Assembly (NCBI GenBank): GCA_019186985.1
Contig: JABARQ010000005.1
Span: forward strand, 1-64,000
Length of the DNA: 64,000 nucleotides
Origin: Prosthecobacter sp.
GTDB taxonomy: Bacteria; Verrucomicrobiota; Verrucomicrobiia; Verrucomicrobiales; Verrucomicrobiaceae
Direction of reading: 5' to 3'
The position numbers were made by a program, and so were the translations under genes. The notes under the pieces are model-generated. The model did not search any database, was not told the DNA's origin, and saw only the letters and a program-made list of their open reading frames with translations. Position 1 is the first letter of the stretch; each line of letters begins with the position of its first letter. Shown here piece after piece: positions 27,457 to 36,418 of this stretch.

Positions 27457-28791
27457 TCAGGCCAGCACTTCGCTGAGGATGCGGCCGCCGTTGACGATGT
27501 CGATGGGGCGGACGCCGTCGGCGACGATGCGCTTTTCACCGTTGATGCCGAGCAGTCGGTACATCGTCTTGGCGAGGTCTTCCGGGCCGACGGCATCGCG
27601 GTCGGGTTCACCACCGAGGGCGTCGGAGGCGCCGTGGATGTAGCCTTCCTTGACGCCGCCGCCGGCCATGGCGACGGAGAAGACGCGGGGCCAGTGGTCA
27701 CGGCCGTTGGTGCCGTTGACCTTCGGCGTGCGGCCGAACTCGGAACTGACGATGACGAGGGTCTTCTTGAGCATGCCGCGCTCGTCGAGGTCGCGGATCA
27801 GGCGTGCGAAGGCCTGGTCGAAGTTCGGGGCCTGGCCGTCGAAGGCGCTCTTGATGTTGCTGTGATGGTCCCAGCTTCCGTAGTTGACGGAAACCATGCG
27901 AACACCGGCTTCGACAAGGCGGCGGGCGAGCAGGAAACGCTGGCCGGCGGTGTTGCGGCCGTATTCGTCGCGAAGCTTGTCGGACTCCTTGGAGAGGTCG
28001 AAGGCTTCACGTGCCTGGGTGGAGCTGATCAGGCCGTAGGCGGCCTGGTAGAAGCTGTCCATGGCGTTGATGGAGTCGGCCTTTTCCACGGTGCGGAAGT
28101 ATTCATCGACGGTGCCCAGCAGGCTGCGGCGGCGGTCGAAGCGCTTCTCATCAATGTCCTTCGGGGTGAGCAGGTCGCGGACGGTGAAGTTCTTGTCGGC
28201 TGGATCGCTGCCGAGGGCGAAGGGGCCGAAGGCGCTGCTCATGTAGCCGGTGCCCTGCTCAGGGGCAAAGACGTTAGGCACGGCCACATAGGGCGGCAGG
28301 TTGTTCCTGCTGCCGAGTTCGTGGGAGACGATGGAGCCGAAGCTGGGGAACTTGATGGCCGGGCTGGGGCGGTAGCCGGTGAACATGTTATGGGTGCCAC
28401 GCTCGTGGGCGGCCTCGCCATGGGTCATGCTGCGAATGACCGACAGCTTGTGCATGATCTTGGAGATGTTCTGGAACTTCTCGCCGACATACTCCCCGGG
28501 GATGGAGGTCTTGATCGGGGTGTAGGGGCCGCGATAGTCCGGGGAGGCGAAGGGCTTCGGATCCCAGGATTCGTGCTGGGCCATGCCGCCAGGCAGGTAG
28601 ATGTGGATGACAGAATCCGCGATCGGCTTGAAGGTCTCCACTTCCGGCAGCGCCGTGGCGGCCTGGAGACGGAGGAGGTCCGGCAGGGTGAGGCCGAGGC
28701 CGCCAAGCATGCCGACATACATGAAGTCGCGACGGCTGACGCCGGAGCGGAGGTCAAGGTGGTTGCCCTGGCAGTTGGGATGCATTTTCAT
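27457..28791 (-). CDS. DUF1501 family Tat-exported protein (first copy)
   Basis: 444 residues from MKMHPNCQGN. A Tat-type start (SRRDFMYVGMLGGLGLTLPD) is followed by the DUF1501 fold, related to the alkaline phosphatase/sulfatase superfamily but without the formylglycine site (HIYLPGGMAQHESWDPKP; VSVNYGSWDHHSNI; VIVSSEFGRTPKVNGTNGRD). Function unknown; in planctomycetes and verrucomicrobia the family is usually paired with PSD1-type cytochromes. Here no such partner is adjacent; a second DUF1501 gene lies 2.2 kb upstream. The start is preceded by CCTCCTCCCCTCCC. Confidence 0.88.
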   Translation of the reverse strand: MKMHPNCQGNHLDLRSGVSRRDFMYVGMLGGLGLTLPDLLRLQAATALPEVETFKPIADSVIHIYLPGGMAQHESWDPKPFASPDYRGPYTPIKTSIPGEYVGEKFQNISKIMHKLSVIRSMTHGEAAHERGTHNMFTGYRPSPAIKFPSFGSIVSHELGSRNNLPPYVAVPNVFAPEQGTGYMSSAFGPFALGSDPADKNFTVRDLLTPKDIDEKRFDRRRSLLGTVDEYFRTVEKADSINAMDSFYQAAYGLISSTQAREAFDLSKESDKLRDEYGRNTAGQRFLLARRLVEAGVRMVSVNYGSWDHHSNIKSAFDGQAPNFDQAFARLIRDLDERGMLKKTLVIVSSEFGRTPKVNGTNGRDHWPRVFSVAMAGGGVKEGYIHGASDALGGEPDRDAVGPEDLAKTMYRLLGINGEKRIVADGVRPIDIVNGGRILSEVLA

Positions 28792-28980
28792 GGGAGGGGA
28801 GGAGGGGGGATGATTGTGAACAAGGTCGAAATACGAGGGGGCAGCAGGGTTCTTGCAATTCCGCAAAAAATCTTCGTGGATTGTCTTTCGGGGTGCAGAT
28901 TTTGTGAAAACGCCCCGAATTTGTCTGCGGTTGTGCCGAATTTGAGCCAGGCTTTGGCTGTGAAAAGGCTCGTGAAAAGC

Positions 28981-29790
28981 CTATTTCTGGACGGCTTCGA
29001 AGCCCGGCAGGGGCTTGCCGTTTTCGTCCAGCTTGCCACAGGCCCAGAGAAGGCCGCGGGCGACGAGGTCGAGGAAGACGGGGGCCTCCATGGTGCTGTT
29101 GTTATGGCCCATGGTGGTGCCGAAGATCCTGGCCTTGCCGTAGGTGTTGACCCAGACGAGGTGGTGGTCCTGCTTGGTGTCCTCGCCGTAGGCCTTGGCC
29201 AGGGGGACGAAGTTCTCCCAGAGCTTCTCGTTCTTGTAGAGTTCGTCCTTGGCGTCGAGCCACTCGGCGGGGAAGCCCTTCATGACCGGGTGTTCGGGGG
29301 CGATGTTCTTGACCAGGAGGTCACGGTTTTTCTCGTGGCTCATGGAGGTCTGGCCGATGCACTTGCGCCATTCGTCGGTGGCGGCGGCGCGGTAGCTGTG
29401 GGTGGAGCAGTGCAGCATGACGGCGGGGACGCCATCGTGGTGGGCCCTGGCGATGCGTTCGACGAAGGCGACGTCGGTGACGCCGCCAAAACATTCGTTA
29501 TGCAGGACGACGTCGTAGCCCTTGGCCCAGTCGGCCTTTTCATAGATGCTGATGCGGTGGGTCTTGTCCTTTTTGCCCTCGGGGCCTTCTTCATGGACGA
29601 TGGTGAACTCGACGTTGGCGCGTGCGCTGAGGCCTTCTGCCAGGATCATCTTCTGGTTTTCGTAGTCGTGGCAGCAGCCGCCGGTGACCATGAGGACCTT
29701 GAGCGGGGCCGGGCGCGGTGCGTCGGCGGCGACGAGCGTCCAGGTGACAAGCACGGCGAGCAGGGAGACGGGAAGCAGGAGGCGTTTCAT
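28981..29790 (-). CDS. Secreted ThuA-domain protein
   Basis: 269 residues. A signal peptide (MKRLLLPVSLLAVLVTWTLVAADA) is followed by the ThuA-like fold (LKVLMVTGGCCHDYENQKMI; VLHNECFGG; VMLHCSTHSYR; VWVNTYGKARIFGTTMGHNN), related to class I amidotransferases. ThuA-like proteins are linked to trehalose and other sugar use and are abundant in this phylum, but their reaction is not settled. It sits in the minus-strand run between the DUF1501 gene and an esterase. Confidence 0.88.
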   Translation of the reverse strand: MKRLLLPVSLLAVLVTWTLVAADAPRPAPLKVLMVTGGCCHDYENQKMILAEGLSARANVEFTIVHEEGPEGKKDKTHRISIYEKADWAKGYDVVLHNECFGGVTDVAFVERIARAHHDGVPAVMLHCSTHSYRAAATDEWRKCIGQTSMSHEKNRDLLVKNIAPEHPVMKGFPAEWLDAKDELYKNEKLWENFVPLAKAYGEDTKQDHHLVWVNTYGKARIFGTTMGHNNSTMEAPVFLDLVARGLLWACGKLDENGKPLPGFEAVQK

Positions 29791-29855
29791 GGTCGGTGAG
29801 GTGGGCGGGAGCCTTGGTTGGAAAAGGGCGTGCGGTCAACCGTCATCCTGGCGGC

Positions 29856-30932
29856 TCAGGGTTTTCCGAGGGTTTGTTCAATCACTTGGTAGGCCTCGAA
29901 GCGTTCCTGGTCGGGGAAGTCGTGGTCGCTGTCAGGATGGCGGACGGCCAGGTTTTCCCCAGCGCCGTAAAGCTTGAAGACGGCGGCGGCCGCGGCGGCG
30001 ATGCGGTCGACGCTGTCCCACTTGAAGTTGGCGTCCCGGAGCGGGGCGTTCACATAGACCCGGCGCGGGGCCAGGGCGGCGATGAGCTCGTAATAGTCAA
30101 AGGGGACGTCCTGGGGATGTCCGAGGTAGTCGCCCATCCTGAGCATGTAGCGTTCCTGGACCCAGCCCTTGATGTTGCCGCCGTAGTAGTCGAGCACGGA
30201 GTCGAAGCCGCAGCTGGAGACGACCGCCTTGAGGCGTTTGTCGAAGACGGCGGTGAAGATGCTGTTATGACCGCCCAGGGAGTGGCCGATGGTGGCGAAG
30301 CCGGCTTCCTTCTTCACCTCGGGCAGGGTTTCGAGGAGGTCGAGGCCGCGGATGTTGTCCCAGATCGCCTTCATGGTGCCGCTGGTGAAGCCGAGGGATT
30401 TGAGGTCGGGCTGATACTGGGCGAGCAGGGGGTAGCTCGGGGCGAGGGTGACATAACCGCGCCCGGCGAGTTCGGCGGCGTACTGGCGGTGGGGCTTGCC
30501 GCCGAGGCCGACGACGACCTTGTGGCCGATGGTGTTCTCGGTGGGATGAAGGCAGAGCACGGCGGGGGCGGGCCTGCCGCCGCGGGTGCTTTTCGGCAAA
30601 CATAGGTAGGCCGGCACGCGGCCGCCGGGGCTGGACTGGTAGCTGATGAGGCGCCGGACATAGCTTCCACAGTCGGCCTCCTCCTCGACCTTCAAATCGA
30701 GCGGGCAGCGCATGGCTTCGCCGGGGAGCGGGCCGGCGACGCTTTGAAAGGCTTTCAGGGCCTCGGTTCTGCGCAGCTCCCACTGGGAGGGGCTGGCGGC
30801 GGTCTGGATGTGTCCGCCGGCGTCATGGTATTCGAGGAGCCGGGTGCGGCTGAGGCCGCGCAGGGGCGGGATCTCGGCGGCAGGAAGGGCGTTAACCAGA
30901 AGGATGGCAGCGAGGATGGGGAGCCGGTGCAT
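29856..30932 (-). CDS. Secreted alpha/beta hydrolase (esterase)
   Basis: 358 residues from MHRLPILAAILLVNALPAAE; a start five codons earlier is also possible. The hydrolase core has AVLCLHPTENTIGHK, the nucleophile elbow GHSLGG near residue 224, and RHPDSDHDFPDQERFEAY carrying the likely catalytic His. It resembles the acetyl xylan esterase/dienelactone hydrolase-like secreted group. Substrate unknown; the location among DUF1501, ThuA and heparinase-like genes suggests a polysaccharide side group. Confidence 0.8.
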   Translation of the reverse strand: MHRLPILAAILLVNALPAAEIPPLRGLSRTRLLEYHDAGGHIQTAASPSQWELRRTEALKAFQSVAGPLPGEAMRCPLDLKVEEEADCGSYVRRLISYQSSPGGRVPAYLCLPKSTRGGRPAPAVLCLHPTENTIGHKVVVGLGGKPHRQYAAELAGRGYVTLAPSYPLLAQYQPDLKSLGFTSGTMKAIWDNIRGLDLLETLPEVKKEAGFATIGHSLGGHNSIFTAVFDKRLKAVVSSCGFDSVLDYYGGNIKGWVQERYMLRMGDYLGHPQDVPFDYYELIAALAPRRVYVNAPLRDANFKWDSVDRIAAAAAAVFKLYGAGENLAVRHPDSDHDFPDQERFEAYQVIEQTLGKP

Positions 30933-30977
30933 TCCAGGCATACGCATCCGGGGCGGCGGTTTTCGCCGGAGGGATGA

Positions 30978-32384
30978 TCAGGCCATGATCTCGTGGACCA
31001 CATGGCCGTGGACGTCGGTCAGGCGGAAGTCGCGTCCGGCATGGCGGAAGGTGAGCCTTTCGTGGTCCAGTCCGAGGAGGTGGAGCAGGGTGGCGTGCAG
31101 GTCGTGCATGTGAACCTTGCCATCGACGGCCATGTGTCCGAGCTCGTCGGTGGATCCGTGGGCGAAGCCTTGTTTGACGCCTCCGCCGGCCAGCCAGACG
31201 GTGAAGCCTCCTGGGTTGTGGTCGCGTCCGGTGCCGTTGCGTTCGGCATAGGGGGTGCGGCCGAATTCGCCGCCCCACCAGACGATGGTGTCCTCCAGCA
31301 GGCCGCGCTGCTTGAGGTCGGTGAGAAGGCCTGCGATGGGCTTGTCGACAGCGGCGGCGTGGTCGCCGTGCTTGGGAAGGTTGCTGTGCTGGTCCCAGGC
31401 GGGGTTGTTGGAGTTGTCGCCGTAGTTGACCTGGATGTAACGAACCCCTTGTTCGGCTAGGCGGCGGGCCATGAGGCACTGGCGGCCGTAGTTGTCGGTG
31501 ACCTTGTCGCCGATGCCGTAGAGCCTGAGCGTGGCCTCGGACTCGCCGCTGAGGTCCATGACGCCGGGGGCCCGGGTCTGCATGCGTGCGGCGAGTTCGT
31601 AGCTTTCAAGCACGGCCTCGACCTCCTGGTCGCCGGGGGTGAGCTGCCCGGCGCCAAGGCGGCGCAGCAGCTCGAGCTGGCGGCGCTGCTGCTCGGGCGT
31701 CCAGATGTCGTTGGTGATGTTCCTGATGGTGCCTTCTTTGGCGGGCAGGCCGCTGCGTCCGACGGGCGTGCCCTGGAAGATGGCGGGAAGGAAGGCGTTG
31801 CCGTAATTGCGCGGGCCGCCGTTGCCGAGGCTGGGGCTGAGGGTGACGAAGCCGGGCAGGTTTTCGTTTTCAGCGCCGAGTCCATACATGACCCAGGAGC
31901 CCATGCTGGGCCGGATGAAGCTCGTGGTGCCGGTGTGGAGGAAGAGGGTGGCCGGGCCGTGGGCGACGCCTTCGGTGTGCATGCCGTGGAGGAAGCACAG
32001 GTCGTCGACGTGGCGGTTGATGCTGGGGAAGAGGTTGGAGGCCCAGCGGCCGGTCTTGCCATGCTGGGCGTAGTCCCAGAGCGGTTTCTTCAGCCGTTGC
32101 GGGGAGCCCTTGCCGGTTTTGGCGATGGTGCGGGCGTCAGCGATGTCGATGACCTTCTGGTCGTCGCGGAGCAGGCGCGGCTTGTAGTCGTAGGAGTCCA
32201 CCTGGCTGACGCCGCCCTGCATGAAGAGGAAGATGATGCGCTTGGCTCGTGCGGTGTGGTGGGGTTGGCGGACGGACAAGGCTCCTCCTGCGGCCAAGGC
32301 CTGGTTTTGGGCCAGGGCGGAGGCCGCCAGCCAGCCAAAGCCGCAGCCGGAGGTCTGGAGGAAGGAGCGACGGGAGGATGGCAT
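30978..32384 (-). CDS. DUF1501 family Tat-exported protein (second copy)
   Basis: 468 residues. Tat signal SRRSFLQTSGCGFGWLAASA. The family core is clear: RIIFLFMQGGVSQVDSYDYK near residue 50, QVNYGDNSNNPAWDQHSNLP and VWWGGEFGRTPYAERNGTGR. It is clearly diverged from the copy at 27457-28791 (a different N-terminal spacing and a longer middle), so this is not a recent duplication. The usual partner, a DUF1549/DUF1553 cytochrome, is not adjacent; one lies 26 kb away at 58.2-61.1 kb. Gaps to its neighbours are below 50 bases, suggesting an operon. Confidence 0.88.
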   Translation of the reverse strand: MPSSRRSFLQTSGCGFGWLAASALAQNQALAAGGALSVRQPHHTARAKRIIFLFMQGGVSQVDSYDYKPRLLRDDQKVIDIADARTIAKTGKGSPQRLKKPLWDYAQHGKTGRWASNLFPSINRHVDDLCFLHGMHTEGVAHGPATLFLHTGTTSFIRPSMGSWVMYGLGAENENLPGFVTLSPSLGNGGPRNYGNAFLPAIFQGTPVGRSGLPAKEGTIRNITNDIWTPEQQRRQLELLRRLGAGQLTPGDQEVEAVLESYELAARMQTRAPGVMDLSGESEATLRLYGIGDKVTDNYGRQCLMARRLAEQGVRYIQVNYGDNSNNPAWDQHSNLPKHGDHAAAVDKPIAGLLTDLKQRGLLEDTIVWWGGEFGRTPYAERNGTGRDHNPGGFTVWLAGGGVKQGFAHGSTDELGHMAVDGKVHMHDLHATLLHLLGLDHERLTFRHAGRDFRLTDVHGHVVHEIMA

Positions 32385-32423
32385 GGCGCTAGTACGAAGC
32401 GGTGCGGTCCCTTGTTTCGCGGG

Positions 32424-33140
32424 TTAGGCGCCGCGTTTTTGGGCGAACAACCAGTTCCAGAACTCTGGGTTGGCGTAGGTTTGTGTCCAGGAGTCGTGTC
32501 CCACGCCGGGGTAGATGGTGAGCTGAACCGGTGCATTCAGCTTCTTCAGCGCATCATGGATCTTGTGGCTGTTTTCCACCGGCACGGCCCCGTCCTTGTC
32601 GCCGTGGAAGATCCAGGCGGGCAGGTGCTTGATTCGGCCTGCGGTGACCCAGCGGACGCCTGCGCCGCCGCAGATGGGGGCGATGGCGGCGTAGGTGTCC
32701 GGGTATTCGAAGGCGGTTTCCCAGGTGCCGAAGCCGCCCATGCTCAGGCCTGTCAGATAAACGCGGGCAGGATCGATGTGCTCCGTCTTGAGCAGGTGGT
32801 CCGTGACGGCCTTCACGCCGTGGGGATTCCAGAGGTTGTCCGGCTCGCACTGGAGGCTGGCGATGACGGCGGGGAATTTCTGGCCTGCGGCGATGAGCCT
32901 GGGCGGGCCGTGCTTTTTGATCATCTCCAGGTCAGTGCCGCGTTCACCGCTGCCGTGGAGGAAGATGACCAGGGGCCATTTCTTGCCGGGGTCGGCCTCA
33001 TAACCTTCGGGCCTGCTGATCAGGTAGCGGTATTGAACCTGGATGACAAAGTCGCCGCTGTAGGAGGCGGGCGCCTGGGTGTCGGCGAGGAGCGGCGCGG
33101 CCAGGAGGGCGGCCAGGGCGAGCGTGGCTTGGCGGAGCAT
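32424..33140 (-). CDS. Secreted esterase, PHB-depolymerase/prolyl-oligopeptidase-like
   Basis: 238 residues with signal peptide (MLRQATLALAALLAAPLLA). The elements PLVIFLHGSGERGTDLEMI, the elbow GLSMGGFGTW, FHGDKDGAVPVENS (Asp) and GVGHDSWTQTY (His) give a complete catalytic triad. The family covers feruloyl esterase-like and phospholipase-like enzymes. It is 28 bases from the heparinase-like gene upstream and 39 from the DUF1501 gene downstream, so probably cotranscribed. Confidence 0.85.
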   Translation of the reverse strand: MLRQATLALAALLAAPLLADTQAPASYSGDFVIQVQYRYLISRPEGYEADPGKKWPLVIFLHGSGERGTDLEMIKKHGPPRLIAAGQKFPAVIASLQCEPDNLWNPHGVKAVTDHLLKTEHIDPARVYLTGLSMGGFGTWETAFEYPDTYAAIAPICGGAGVRWVTAGRIKHLPAWIFHGDKDGAVPVENSHKIHDALKKLNAPVQLTIYPGVGHDSWTQTYANPEFWNWLFAQKRGA

Positions 33141-33168
33141 GGCGTTAGGGACCTGAGCTGTCCTTGAA

Positions 33169-35544
33169 TCACTTTTTGCCAGGCCATTCGACGACCGGCT
33201 TCACCACATGGGCGGGAGGGGCTTCGTTGAGGGCGAAGGCGATGCTGATGGTCTGCTCACCCTTGACCTCGGGAAGGGCGACTTTCAGGATCTTGATGTT
33301 GGTCAGTTTTTTGGACTGTTCGCTGGCGGGTTCCGGGGCGGCCTCGGTGGTGAAGCTGGCTCCGGCCGGAGAGAGGATGACTGCATGCAGCTTCTGATTG
33401 CCGTCGGTCAGCACCGCGCTTTTGCCGTCGACGGCCACCTCGGCGTGGGTGTGCATCTTCCAGGTGATGTTGGTGGTGTTCTTGATGACGAGGTCGTCCT
33501 GAATGACGGCATAGGGCTTGGCACCACGCACCAGCATGCTCCCGCGATAGGCCTGCTTGGCGGCCTTGGAGTAGGCGTCCTTGAGGTCAACGGCGGCCAT
33601 GCTGACATCGGGCGCGCTTTTGATGAAGGTGATGGCGGCCTTGGCGTCGAGGCTTTGATTGGTGCTGATGACCGGCTTGGGCGGGGGCGCGCCTTTTTTG
33701 GCGGCGGGCAGCTCTTCTTCCTGGCCGATTTCGAGGGTGTTCTGGCCGGGGGTACCCTCAATGTAGAGCTGGTAGCGCTTGCTGCGATCGGCCGCCTTGG
33801 GTTCAAAGCCGGGGGCGCGGTCGATTTCCGAGCCGAGTTCGATGCCCCAGCGCTTGCCGCCGGCTTCCAGGATGAAGGTGCCGAGGTCGAGCTGGGAGGT
33901 GGGGATGCTGTTGTCGCCTCCTTTCAAGGCGAGGTAGTAGGAGGAGCCGTCCCAGCCGGAGCGCATGGCGGCGATCTGGCCGCCGGTGACGCCATAATCC
34001 ATGCTTTCGGCCGTGCCATCGCCCGCCGCATAAGCGTTGTAGTAAAGGATGTGGCCGGTGAGGTCGAGGTTGTTGGTGGTGGCCGTCGGGGCGGCTCCTG
34101 GTCTGAGGGCCTTCATGCCGAAGTTGCCGTGCTGGCCGGCAAGCCAGGTGGAGACCCAGGGACGGGAAAGCCGGGTGGTGTCACTATCGCCATAGTTGAA
34201 GAGGCTTCCGCTGGGACCGACCAGGTGCAGCCTGGCGAGGCCGGCCTGGGGCAGGCCTTCGAGCATGCTGAAGCCGAAGTCGCCACCCATGTTGGTTTTA
34301 AGCGTCTGCATGACCATGATGGCGTAGTCGAGCACGTTGTCGCCTGCTTCCATGCCCTCCGGCCAGAGCCCTGCAGGTGCAAAACGAGTCATGCCCTTGC
34401 CGAAGACCTTGGCGGCTCCGTCCACGGCCTGCCGGGCGGCTCCGGGATCGTCATCGGCAAAGCAGATGGCGGCGATCAACAGGGCGGAGGCCATGCGCAT
34501 GTGCTCTTCATCGGGTTCATCATCTTCCTGCTTCTTCGGAGCGCCCTTGGCGGGGGCCTTGGCCTTGGGGGCGGATTCGACCCCGGCCGCCTTGCCGCGT
34601 GCGGATTCGGGAACGGGGTCACCCTTGATGTGGGCGGCCAGGGCGCCAATGCCCTTTTCGAGCATGTAGGTCTTGACGTCGGCGAGCTGCTTGGCGGTGA
34701 AGCCGTCCTTGAAGTAGTCGTAGCCCAGGCAGGCGGCGATGAGGAAGTCGGCGGTCACTTCCGGTTCATCAACATACCAGTTCTGGAAGGTGGCGGGGTC
34801 GGTGATGGCGATCATTTCGCGGATGCCGCGCTCCTTCCATCGGGGATCGCCGTCAAGGAAGTGGAGGGTGCCGAGGGTGGCGAGGCGGAAGACGGCCTGA
34901 GAGCCCGGTGTGTTGGTGCCGCGCTGTTCACCGAACACGCGCGTCAGTTCGGGGGCTTCGAGAAGTTTTTCAGCACCCGATTTCAGGGTGGTGACCAGTT
35001 TGGCGAAAGCGGGGTCCGTGGCGATCAGGCCCTTGAGGTAGGTCCAGCCTGGCTGGGCGTGGATGAGGCGGGGGCGTGTCTTCAGGACCTTGCTGATGTA
35101 GTCGGCGCTGTTGGGGGTTTTGAAGCCTTTGGCCGGAATGATGGTCAGGGCGGGGCGTGGCGGGGCGGGCTTGCCTGCGGGAGCTGCCGGCGCGGGGGCC
35201 GCAGGCGGTGGTGTAGCAGGCGTGGTGGCGGTTGCCGGAGCTGGAGCCGCTGGTGTGGCGGCCGGGGCTGGTGCTGCCGGTGTTGCAGGCATGGACTGCA
35301 TCTTCTTCCATTCGGCGGCGGCATAGGCCTTGTCGGCGTCGCTCAGGGCGTCGATGGGGATGGTCAGGGGCGTGCCGTCTGCCTTTTTCAGGGTGACTGT
35401 GCGCGCCGCCACGTCCACTCCGGTCATTTCAGCGTCGAGGGTGGTGCCGGCCTTGCTGGTCCATTTGCGCACCTCGGCGGCGGCAAGCATGGGGACGGCT
35501 AACAAGAGGGCAGGGACAATGCAGGATGTGCGTGAGGGTTTCAT
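33169..35544 (-). CDS. Secreted SHD1-domain protein with a heparinase/alginate-lyase-like fold
   Basis: 791 residues. Signal peptide (MKPSRTSCIVPALLLAVPMLAAA); an SHD1-type domain (VRKWTSKAGTTLDAEMTGVD to PIDALSDADKAY, about residues 25-75); an Ala/Pro-rich linker (about 85-130); then an alpha-helical toroid-like region (about 140-440) and a beta-rich C-terminal part (about 470-790), an arrangement seen in heparinase II/III and chondroitin-lyase-like proteins. An internal Lys/Pro/Ala insert (KAKAPAKGAPKKQEDDEPDE) breaks the helical region. No catalytic Tyr/His set could be assigned, so lyase activity is inference. The start is fixed by the signal peptide. Confidence 0.7.
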   Translation of the reverse strand: MKPSRTSCIVPALLLAVPMLAAAEVRKWTSKAGTTLDAEMTGVDVAARTVTLKKADGTPLTIPIDALSDADKAYAAAEWKKMQSMPATPAAPAPAATPAAPAPATATTPATPPPAAPAPAAPAGKPAPPRPALTIIPAKGFKTPNSADYISKVLKTRPRLIHAQPGWTYLKGLIATDPAFAKLVTTLKSGAEKLLEAPELTRVFGEQRGTNTPGSQAVFRLATLGTLHFLDGDPRWKERGIREMIAITDPATFQNWYVDEPEVTADFLIAACLGYDYFKDGFTAKQLADVKTYMLEKGIGALAAHIKGDPVPESARGKAAGVESAPKAKAPAKGAPKKQEDDEPDEEHMRMASALLIAAICFADDDPGAARQAVDGAAKVFGKGMTRFAPAGLWPEGMEAGDNVLDYAIMVMQTLKTNMGGDFGFSMLEGLPQAGLARLHLVGPSGSLFNYGDSDTTRLSRPWVSTWLAGQHGNFGMKALRPGAAPTATTNNLDLTGHILYYNAYAAGDGTAESMDYGVTGGQIAAMRSGWDGSSYYLALKGGDNSIPTSQLDLGTFILEAGGKRWGIELGSEIDRAPGFEPKAADRSKRYQLYIEGTPGQNTLEIGQEEELPAAKKGAPPPKPVISTNQSLDAKAAITFIKSAPDVSMAAVDLKDAYSKAAKQAYRGSMLVRGAKPYAVIQDDLVIKNTTNITWKMHTHAEVAVDGKSAVLTDGNQKLHAVILSPAGASFTTEAAPEPASEQSKKLTNIKILKVALPEVKGEQTISIAFALNEAPPAHVVKPVVEWPGKK

Positions 35545-35630
35545 GACCGCGGTGGCTGGGGGGAGATGAACGGGCAGTCTGCGTACATCCTTTGCGGGCG
35601 ACAAGGGTAAAAATGACCCTTTGCCTGATT

Positions 35631-36314
35631 TCAGGCCACCGCAGAAGTCAGTTCGCTCATGGCGGCCGATGCTTCCGCCGGACCGAAGAAGGAAGTGCCG
35701 CACACAAAAAGGTTGGCGCCGTGCTTTTTCGCGATGGGGGCGGTGTGGGCGTAGATGCCGCCATCGACCTCCAGGTGATACTTCAGTCCATGCGCGTCAC
35801 GATGAGCCCTGGCGGCCGCGAGCTTGGGCATGGTCTCCTTTTCCATGAAGGGCTGGCCGCCAAAGCCGGGCACGACGGTCATCACCAGCAGCAGGTCGAT
35901 CATGTCCGCATAGGGAAGGGCGGCGTCAAAGGGGGTGTCCGGATGCAGGGCGATGCCACACTGGATGCCAGCTTCACGGATGCGGCGAAGGGTCGCCTCG
36001 ACGGAGGTGTCGTAGCGTGCCTCGACATGGATGGTGATGTTGTCGGCTCCGGCCTTGAGGAAGCGCTCCAGGTAATGGTCTGGACGGTGGATCATCAGAT
36101 GCACGTCCAGGAACATGGAGGTGCATTGCCTTACGACTCCAACCATCTGGGGGCCGAACGAAATGTTGTCCACGAAGGCTCCGTCCATCACGTCCAGGTG
36201 CAGCCACCGGGCGCCTGCGGCCTCGGCGCGCCTGACCTCATCCCCAACCCTGGACCAGTCGGCGGCCAGGAGCGAGGGCAGGATCAGGGGAGTTTCGTGC
36301 GAGACTGGGGGCAT
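35631..36314 (-). CDS. rpe: Ribulose-phosphate 3-epimerase
   Basis: 227 residues. Metal and catalytic motifs are visible: HLDVMDGAFVDNISFGPQ, DVHLMIHRPD, MTVVPGFGGQPF and HLEVDGGI. It interconverts ribulose 5-phosphate and xylulose 5-phosphate in the pentose phosphate pathway. MPPVSHETP is taken as the start. The phrase TVVPGFGG differs slightly from the common VNPGFGG. It heads the minus-strand run that continues into secreted carbohydrate-related genes, though whether they share a transcript is not clear. Confidence 0.92.
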   Translation of the reverse strand: MPPVSHETPLILPSLLAADWSRVGDEVRRAEAAGARWLHLDVMDGAFVDNISFGPQMVGVVRQCTSMFLDVHLMIHRPDHYLERFLKAGADNITIHVEARYDTSVEATLRRIREAGIQCGIALHPDTPFDAALPYADMIDLLLVMTVVPGFGGQPFMEKETMPKLAAARAHRDAHGLKYHLEVDGGIYAHTAPIAKKHGANLFVCGTSFFGPAEASAAMSELTSAVA

Positions 36315-36418
36315 GCTGGCGCATGAAGCCCGAGGCGCTGGGTGGTGCAAGAGGGAAGTTGAATGCGGAATGCGGAATGATGGAGAGTCCGGGGGCGGGG
36401 ATGGCGTATGAGGGAGTC

